DNA of 13,537 nucleotides from Christensenella sp. UBA5399. Lineage in GTDB: Bacteria; Bacillota; Clostridia; Christensenellales; Christensenellaceae. The stretch is from contig DHOD01000118.1 of NCBI GenBank assembly GCA_002407725.1, positions 1 through 13,537 on the forward strand. Direction: 5' to 3'. This document shows, in pieces, positions 9,115 through 13,537 of this stretch. Below the pieces are notes generated by a model, which was not told the origin of the DNA, searched no databases, and saw nothing but the letters and a program-made list of their open reading frames with translations. Within the stretch, counting starts at the first letter, position 1. The number at the start of each line of letters is the position of its first letter. The position numbers and the translations under genes are program-made.

Positions 9115-9494
9115 TTAAGCAAGATTATATATTGCGACAGATAGAGCTGTTTGGAAAAGGCATTGCGCGGCTGCTGGGGCTCGATGACTCGTCGGTGCAT
9201 CCGCTGGATGGGATTGTGCGCGAGGACGGCGGTGTTTCGGCAGAGCAATACCTTGGGTTTACATTGTCGGCCATGGTGATGGAGGGCCGGATTTGTGAGG
9301 CGGAGGATTTGCTGTATGAAACGGTGGAAGCGCATCCCCGGCCCGAATACCTGGGCGTGGCGGTGGCTTTTTACGAAATGCTGGCCAACATGAGTGAAAC
9401 AGATCTGCAAAAGGGCAATTTTTCCTATGCGGAGATACTGGACGGCATGGAGGGCATAAGAAAAATATACGAGGCGCAAGAGGGCAATGGATAA
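9111..9494 (+). CDS. DUF6483-like small protein of unknown function
   Basis: This 127-residue protein begins MIKQDYILRQIELFGKGIA, an N-terminus I associate with DUF6483 proteins of Bacillota; that assignment is from memory of the family pattern. The rest looks helical, with heptad-like alternation through AEDLLYETVEAHP and AVAFYEMLANMSE, suggesting a small helical-repeat or adaptor-like fold. There are no membrane segments, cysteines or recognisable catalytic motifs. Translation starts at GTG 9111, overlapping the stop of the metallopeptidase gene (GTGA), with AGGAAAGGA at 9094-9102. Its end overlaps the esterase start by eight bases. The tight packing suggests the three proteins are made together, but no function can be stated. 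Confidence 0.75.
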   Translation: MIKQDYILRQIELFGKGIARLLGLDDSSVHPLDGIVREDGGVSAEQYLGFTLSAMVMEGRICEAEDLLYETVEAHPRPEYLGVAVAFYEMLANMSETDLQKGNFSYAEILDGMEGIRKIYEAQEGNG

Positions 9495-10956
9495 AACGGT
9501 TGTGCAAACTGCATACGGCGGCGTGCGCGGCTATGTAAAAGGCGGCCTACACACGTGGAAGGGAATCCCCTATGCGCGGGCGGAGCGGTTCCGGCATGCC
9601 CAAAGCCCCCTGGCATGGGATGGGGTAAAGGATGCGTTGCGATACGGTCCGGCGTGCCCGCAGTTGAAAAAGCAGCCAAACACGAGCGAAGATTGCTTAT
9701 GCATGAATATATGGTCGGACGGCACACAACAAAAAAAACCCGTGATGCTGTTTTTGCATGGTGGGTCATTCCGCGAGGGTGCGGCAAGCGACCGCGAGTT
9801 TGATGGTGCGGCGCTTGCAAAAGAAGGCGTGGTCGTTGTCACCGTCAATTACCGGCTGGGTGTGCTGGGGTTTATGGACTTTTCATTTATGGATGAAGCA
9901 TTCCAGCCCAATTGTGGCCTTTCCGATGTGGTGCAGGCGATTCGTTTTGTAAAAGAGAACATTGCGGCTTTTGGCGGCGATCCAGGCAATATCACTGTTT
10001 TTGGGCAGTCGGCGGGCGCGATCATATGTTCTGCGCTGCCGGTGATGCCGGCGGTCAGCGGCGACATATCCAAAATCATCATGATGAGCGGGTCGCCTAC
10101 GTTGATGCACACCAAAAAGCAGGGGATCAGGCTTTCCAAAATGTATGCGGAATTTATGGGAGTTGCGACAGCGCAGGCATTGAAAGCGCTGCCAGCGAAG
10201 CGCATTGCGGCAAGCCAGGAGGATTTTGCATCGCATTGTGGCCTGGGCGCGGGCACATACGCCATGGAGGTGGATGGCGACCTGTTGCCGGGGTTCCCCA
10301 TTCCGCTGGCGGCGGCGGGCAAAGCGGGCAACATTCCAATGCTGATCGGGACGACGCGGGAGGAGATGTCCTTCCTTTTCATAAAGCCGTTTGAAAAACG
10401 GTTGGATATCAAGGGGATTTTTGAGGCGGGCACCAAAGGCGAGGGAAAATCCGCGAAATCGGATGTGCCGGCACTGTACGCAAAGCACGGCGAGCGCGGC
10501 CGGGGCATGATGATGGCGGACCTGGTGTTTCGCCTGCCCAGTGTTTGGTATGCCGGGGCGTACGGCGAGCACAACCCGACATGGATGTACCGGTACGATT
10601 ATGAATCGCCCATGATGAAGGCCACAAAATTGCATGCATTCCATTCGACAGACCTGCCGCTGATATTCGGTACGTATACGGCAGCCTTTTATAAATTCCT
10701 GTACTCGCTCACGCGGTTTAAACCGCATTTCAAAAAACTGAGCGCTGCGATGCGGCGGGATTTTGTGGAATTTGCGACGACGGGCGCTCTGCCATGGGAG
10801 CGGTGCGAGGGCGAATCGGTGCCCGCATGTTGTTACGACAGGGAGATTACGGTGGCGCAGGCCGTTGATGATGAGATCAAGGGGGCGTTCAGGGACAGCG
10901 CGTTCCGGCGGCGCAGCATGAATGGAGAGAGCAACAACCTGCACGATGGGGCGTGA
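9487..10956 (+). CDS. Type-B carboxylesterase (para-nitrobenzyl esterase-like)
   Basis: This 489-residue alpha/beta-hydrolase of the COesterase family (Pfam PF00135) hydrolyses carboxylic esters; the natural substrate is unknown. The oxyanion-hole HGGSF begins at H91. SEDCLCMNIW matches the family's EDCLxLN signature. The nucleophile elbow is FGQSAGA with S175, where GQSAG replaces the more common GESAG. The acidic residue is probably E293 in GTTREE, and the catalytic His is H386 in FHSTDLP. The triad is complete and the length is typical. There is no signal peptide, so it should be cytosolic. The ATG overlaps the end of the upstream gene by eight bases and has only a weak purine run before it, so coupled translation is likely. 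The stop codon lies within the outer arm of a long inverted repeat. Confidence 0.9.
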   Translation: MDKTVVQTAYGGVRGYVKGGLHTWKGIPYARAERFRHAQSPLAWDGVKDALRYGPACPQLKKQPNTSEDCLCMNIWSDGTQQKKPVMLFLHGGSFREGAASDREFDGAALAKEGVVVVTVNYRLGVLGFMDFSFMDEAFQPNCGLSDVVQAIRFVKENIAAFGGDPGNITVFGQSAGAIICSALPVMPAVSGDISKIIMMSGSPTLMHTKKQGIRLSKMYAEFMGVATAQALKALPAKRIAASQEDFASHCGLGAGTYAMEVDGDLLPGFPIPLAAAGKAGNIPMLIGTTREEMSFLFIKPFEKRLDIKGIFEAGTKGEGKSAKSDVPALYAKHGERGRGMMMADLVFRLPSVWYAGAYGEHNPTWMYRYDYESPMMKATKLHAFHSTDLPLIFGTYTAAFYKFLYSLTRFKPHFKKLSAAMRRDFVEFATTGALPWERCEGESVPACCYDREITVAQAVDDEIKGAFRDSAFRRRSMNGESNNLHDGA

Positions 10957-11022
10957 ATATTGCAGTTTGTCAAATGGTTGCGCAAGCAACATTTGCAAGA
11001 AACTGCTATGCAGCAAATATTC
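10955..11022 (+). repeat. Long imperfect hairpin with GCAA tetraloop after the esterase gene
   Basis: Four nested arm pairs can be read: GAATATT 10955-10961 with AATATTC 11016-11022; GCAGTTT 10962-10968 with AAACTGC 11000-11006; CAAAT 10971-10975 with ATTTG 10991-10995; and GTTGC 10977-10981 with GCAAC 10986-10990. The loop is GCAA (10982-10985), a GNRA tetraloop if transcribed. There is one bulged G (10976), an internal loop, and a nine-base bulge (11007-11015). No T-run follows, so it is not a standard terminator. It may be a structured RNA, an mRNA 3'-end stabiliser, or part of a leader for the next operon. Confidence 0.7.
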
Positions 11023-11060
11023 TATATATGCAGCATGCGCTACATAATTAATATGCTGTA
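11007..11060 (+). repeat. Direct repeats and competing stems before the dehydratase operon
   Basis: TATGCAGCA occurs exactly twice, at 11007-11015 and 11027-11035, with 20-base periodicity. TATGCTGTA (11052-11060) is an imperfect third copy and can also pair with either repeat. TGCAGCAT 11029-11036 with ATGCTGTA 11053-11060 gives an eight-pair stem including one G-T pair. CTACA 11040-11044 with TGTAG 11057-11061 is a mutually exclusive alternative. This could be an operator array or a switching leader; the sequence alone does not decide. A weak -10-like TAGAAT lies at 11059-11064 without a matching -35. Confidence 0.5.
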
Positions 11061-11086
11061 GAATAAAAGGGGATATTGTCAGGGAG

Positions 11087-12352
11087 ATGGGCGTAGTTGA
11101 TTTTTTTGGAAAAGTTGTGTGTGAAAATTATGAAAAGCACCCTGTTTTCACGCGCAATTTTATCAAAGCAGGGTATGGCGCGCAGGGGCTGCTGCTAAAG
11201 TACAGGCCCGATCCGCGTTTTTTGCCGTCCCAGCGCTACCTGACGCAGTTGTGCATGAAGTATACGCTGGCGCCGCTCAGGCGGCCGGGTAGGTCGGTGA
11301 TGGCGAATATATTTGCCCCACCGGAGCTGCTGCATGCGATGGGGCTTTACCCGTTGTTTGCCGAAGGGTTTTCATCGTACCTGACGGGCGGGAAATGCGA
11401 ACGGGTGTTTTTGGACACGGCGGAGAAAAATGGCGTGCCCGTCACATACTGCTCGTACCACAAGGCGCTGATTGGCGCAGTGGAAGCGGGTGTGATACAA
11501 AAGCCGCGTTTTGTGGTGACGACCAGCACTGCGTGCGATGCCAACACATCGACATTCAGGCGGATTGCCAAGCATTACGGTGTGGAAGAATTCTATATTG
11601 ACGTGCCGTTTGAACTGAACGGCGAATCGGTGGAATATGTGTCTGACCAGATCAAAAAGCTGGCGGTGTTTGCGCAGGACATCATGGGCGAGAGCCTTGA
11701 CCGGAACAAGCTTGCCGCAGCCATCCGAAACACCAACGAAAGCGTGCGGTATTACCGCCTATTTGTGGAACAGCTCAGGGAGAAATATTTCCCGTCTTCT
11801 GTTACGCTGGAGATGTTCAGGATATTTACCAGCCACCTGTTGATGGGGACAAACGAGGCGCTGGAATTTTACCGCCTGCAGTACCAGGATATCCTGCAGT
11901 GCGGAAAATCGAATGCAAAAAGGGTACTGTGGAGCCATGTGCTGCCGTATTACCTGGAGCCGCTCAAAAGTACGCTGGATTTTAATGAAAATGTGCAATT
12001 GTTGTTGAGCGACATGAATTTTGATGCTATGCTGGAAGTGGACGAATTCAAGCCGTATGAAAGCATGGCAAAGCGGTTGATCATGAATCACTTGAACGGC
12101 GGGTTTGGCCGTAAGGTGGCTTCGGTGCTGGAGATGGCGGATAGGCTGCGTGCGGATGCGGCAATCTGCTACTGCCACTGGGGGTGCAAGCAGTCTAACG
12201 GCGGGGCGTTCCTGCTCAAGAAAGCGTTTTCGGCCAGAGGGATGCCGGCGCTGATACTGGATGGCGACGCATGTGACAGGCGAAACACAAATGAAGGACA
12301 GACGGCCACGCGGCTGCAAGCCTTTTTAGAGATACTGGAGGGCAAAAAATGA
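11087..12352 (+). CDS. 2-hydroxyacyl-CoA dehydratase-family subunit (HGD-D fold)
   Basis: This 421-residue protein belongs to the 2-hydroxyglutaryl-CoA dehydratase D-component family (Pfam PF06050), which includes dehydratases, benzoyl-CoA reductase subunits and double-cubane-cluster reductases. Candidate iron-sulfur ligands are C122 in TYCSYHKA, C150 in TACDANTS, and C361, C363 or C367 in CYCHWGCKQSNGG. The C-terminal ILDGDACDRRN and EGQTATRLQAFLE (403-415) are typical of the family. About 60 N-terminal residues precede the recognisable domain. ATG 11087 is the only sensible start in frame, but its ribosome site is unusual: AGGGAG abuts the ATG and AAAAGGGG ends about 14 bases upstream. The stop overlaps the next gene (ATGA). 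It should form a heterodimer with the dehydratase half of the following protein. Substrate unknown. Confidence 0.88.
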   Translation: MGVVDFFGKVVCENYEKHPVFTRNFIKAGYGAQGLLLKYRPDPRFLPSQRYLTQLCMKYTLAPLRRPGRSVMANIFAPPELLHAMGLYPLFAEGFSSYLTGGKCERVFLDTAEKNGVPVTYCSYHKALIGAVEAGVIQKPRFVVTTSTACDANTSTFRRIAKHYGVEEFYIDVPFELNGESVEYVSDQIKKLAVFAQDIMGESLDRNKLAAAIRNTNESVRYYRLFVEQLREKYFPSSVTLEMFRIFTSHLLMGTNEALEFYRLQYQDILQCGKSNAKRVLWSHVLPYYLEPLKSTLDFNENVQLLLSDMNFDAMLEVDEFKPYESMAKRLIMNHLNGGFGRKVASVLEMADRLRADAAICYCHWGCKQSNGGAFLLKKAFSARGMPALILDGDACDRRNTNEGQTATRLQAFLEILEGKK

Positions 12353-13537
12353 TAGGGTATGTGTGCAAATATGCGCCGGTCGAGGTGTTGGCGGGATTCT
12401 CCCTGGAGGCAAAACAAATTGTGCCAATGGAGGACGACGTCGCCAATATGGAGCCGGATATACACCAGAATGTGTGCAGCTATGCAAAAGCGATTTTAAG
12501 CGCCGCCAAGCGTGGCAACTACGAAATGCTGTTGCTCACCGATTGTTGCGACGCGCTCAAGCGCGTGACGGATACGCTTACGCAAAACACGGACATAGAA
12601 ATATACAGGATGAACCTGCCGCGGGCGAATGACGAGGGTGCAATGCAGCTTTATGCGGGCGAGATCAAAAAATTCATCCAATATATGGTGATGAACAAGA
12701 AGCTTGCCTTTGACATGGAGAAGTTTGTGGAAACGCTGCGTCAGGGCGTAGGGGCGGAGGCAGATGACCATCTTGGTGTGTTTGGGGCGTCCGTGCCCGG
12801 GTGGATGCTGGATATGATTGCCGGGATGAGTACGGTGCCTGTGCGCAACTATACCTGCACAAGGCCGGAGCGCGCATTTGCGAACGTGCTGGAGCGTGAC
12901 GACACCAAGCCGGTCATCGACTGGTATGCGGAGCAGCTGCTCACGCAGACGCCGTGTATGCGGATGCACGATGTGGAGGGCAGGAAGGCGCAGTTTGAAG
13001 ATCAAAAGATTGTGGGGGGTATTTATCACACCATAAAATTTTGCGATTTTTATGAGATGGAATATTCCGCGCTGGAGACGCAGATGCCGCTGATCCGGTT
13101 GGAGACCGATTATTCGCGCGCGTCGGAAGGGCAGGTGCGGACGCGGTTGCAGGCGTTCTTGGAGAGCAACGGTTGGCTGAAGACGGCGGATGCCCGGCCG
13201 CAGGAGCCGTTGGAAGCGGGCGCGGTGGATGCGCCTGCGGTGGCGGAAGAACGGCAGGATGCGGGCGTGGCGGCGTCCAAAAGTTATTTTGCGGGCGTGG
13301 ACAGCGGATCCACAACGACAAATGTGGTGATTTTGGATGATGAGGGGAACGTCAGGGGAATGTCGTCGGTGCCGACGGGCGGCAAGGTGGACCAGAGCGC
13401 CAAAAAAGCGCTGGGCGCGGCGCTTGCACAGGCGAAAATTATGCCGATGAATGTCAAATATATCGTTTCGACAGGGTATGGGCGGAGTGCGTTGCGGTGG
13501 CCGGACAAGGACATCACGGAGATCACCTGCCATGCCA
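12349..13537 (+). CDS. 2-hydroxyacyl-CoA dehydratase subunit fused to an ATP-dependent activase (3' end outside window)
   Basis: The frame runs from ATG 12349 to the window edge without a stop (396 full codons). Residues 1-275 are a second dehydratase-type subunit with GYVCKYAPVEVL at the N-terminus. Cysteines C6, C43 (NVCSY), C66/C67 (TDCCDA) and C232 (IKFCDFYEMEY) are candidate cluster ligands, and the domain ends with EGQVRTRLQAFLE (260-272), matching the same motif ending its neighbour. An Ala/Pro/Glu-rich linker follows (about 276-312). From residue 313 a BcrAD/BadFG/HgdC-type activase begins: GVDSGSTTTN is the first phosphate-binding loop, with Asn325 where Lys is often found; STGYGR lies at 374-379; and ITEITCHA near the edge contains the Cys that in HgdC helps bridge a [4Fe-4S] cluster. 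The start overlaps the upstream stop. The fusion is read directly; the chemistry is inferred. Confidence 0.88.
   Translation, partial: MIGYVCKYAPVEVLAGFSLEAKQIVPMEDDVANMEPDIHQNVCSYAKAILSAAKRGNYEMLLLTDCCDALKRVTDTLTQNTDIEIYRMNLPRANDEGAMQLYAGEIKKFIQYMVMNKKLAFDMEKFVETLRQGVGAEADDHLGVFGASVPGWMLDMIAGMSTVPVRNYTCTRPERAFANVLERDDTKPVIDWYAEQLLTQTPCMRMHDVEGRKAQFEDQKIVGGIYHTIKFCDFYEMEYSALETQMPLIRLETDYSRASEGQVRTRLQAFLESNGWLKTADARPQEPLEAGAVDAPAVAEERQDAGVAASKSYFAGVDSGSTTTNVVILDDEGNVRGMSSVPTGGKVDQSAKKALGAALAQAKIMPMNVKYIVSTGYGRSALRWPDKDITEITCHA

Noticed and set aside
11016..11021. Promoter from TTGCAA (10993-10998) with AATATT (11016-11021)
   Set aside because: Spacing is 17 but the -10 matches only four of six bases, and both boxes lie in the arms of the inverted repeat. 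Not strong enough to list.
10955..11022. Intrinsic terminator for the esterase operon
   Set aside because: The hairpin is strong but no T-run follows AAACTGC or AATATTC, so it was listed as a structured repeat instead.
11007..11035. CRISPR-like repeat
   Set aside because: There are only two 9-base copies with 11 bases between them, and no Cas genes nearby.
12363..12632. Plus-strand 89-codon frame inside the start of the fusion gene
   Set aside because: It overlaps a well-supported coding frame with clear family motifs and has no ribosome site or recognisable content.

Overview
The window is a gene-dense, all plus-strand stretch from an anaerobic, probably Gram-positive bacterium. A separate glgD beside glgC is typical of Bacillota (Clostridia and Bacilli). 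The 2-hydroxyacyl-CoA dehydratase/activase genes at the right end point to a strict anaerobe. Base composition is moderately GC-rich and codon use favours CTG, GTG and GCG. A moderately GC-rich Clostridia lineage fits, but genus cannot be read from this sequence. No tRNA, rRNA, CRISPR array, insertion sequence or phage gene was seen. No gene-free stretch exceeds 300 bases; the longest is about 130 bases (10957-11086).

Region 1 (1-8671) is a glycogen operon: the 3' end of pgi, then glgB, glgC, glgD, glgA and glgP. glgB/glgC overlap by 11 nt, and glgC/glgD and glgD/glgA by 4 nt each, so translation is probably coupled. Pgi interconverts fructose-6-P and glucose-6-P. GlgC, probably with the non-catalytic paralogue GlgD, makes ADP-glucose. 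GlgA extends the alpha-1,4 chain, GlgB adds alpha-1,6 branches, and GlgP releases glucose-1-P. Phosphoglucomutase, needed to link glucose-6-P and glucose-1-P, is not in the window. A hairpin with a T-run ends the unit just after glgP.

Region 2 (8684-10956) starts at an extended -10 promoter placed directly behind that terminator. It holds three overlapping genes: a small HExxH metallopeptidase-like protein, a DUF6483-like small protein, and a type-B carboxylesterase.

Region 3 (10955-11086) is a short spacer rich in inverted and direct repeats. It includes a long imperfect hairpin capped by a GCAA tetraloop and two exact 9-nt repeats 20 nt apart.

Region 4 (11087-13537) encodes a two-gene 2-hydroxyacyl-CoA dehydratase-type system. 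The first gene is a complete dehydratase subunit. The second, cut by the window edge, is a fusion: a shortened dehydratase subunit, an Ala/Pro/Glu-rich linker, and the start of an ATP-dependent activase (ASKHA fold, BcrAD/BadFG/HgdC type). Putting both cluster-binding subunits and the ATP-driven electron donor into two genes, with no substrate-specific partner gene visible, is the most unusual feature of the window.
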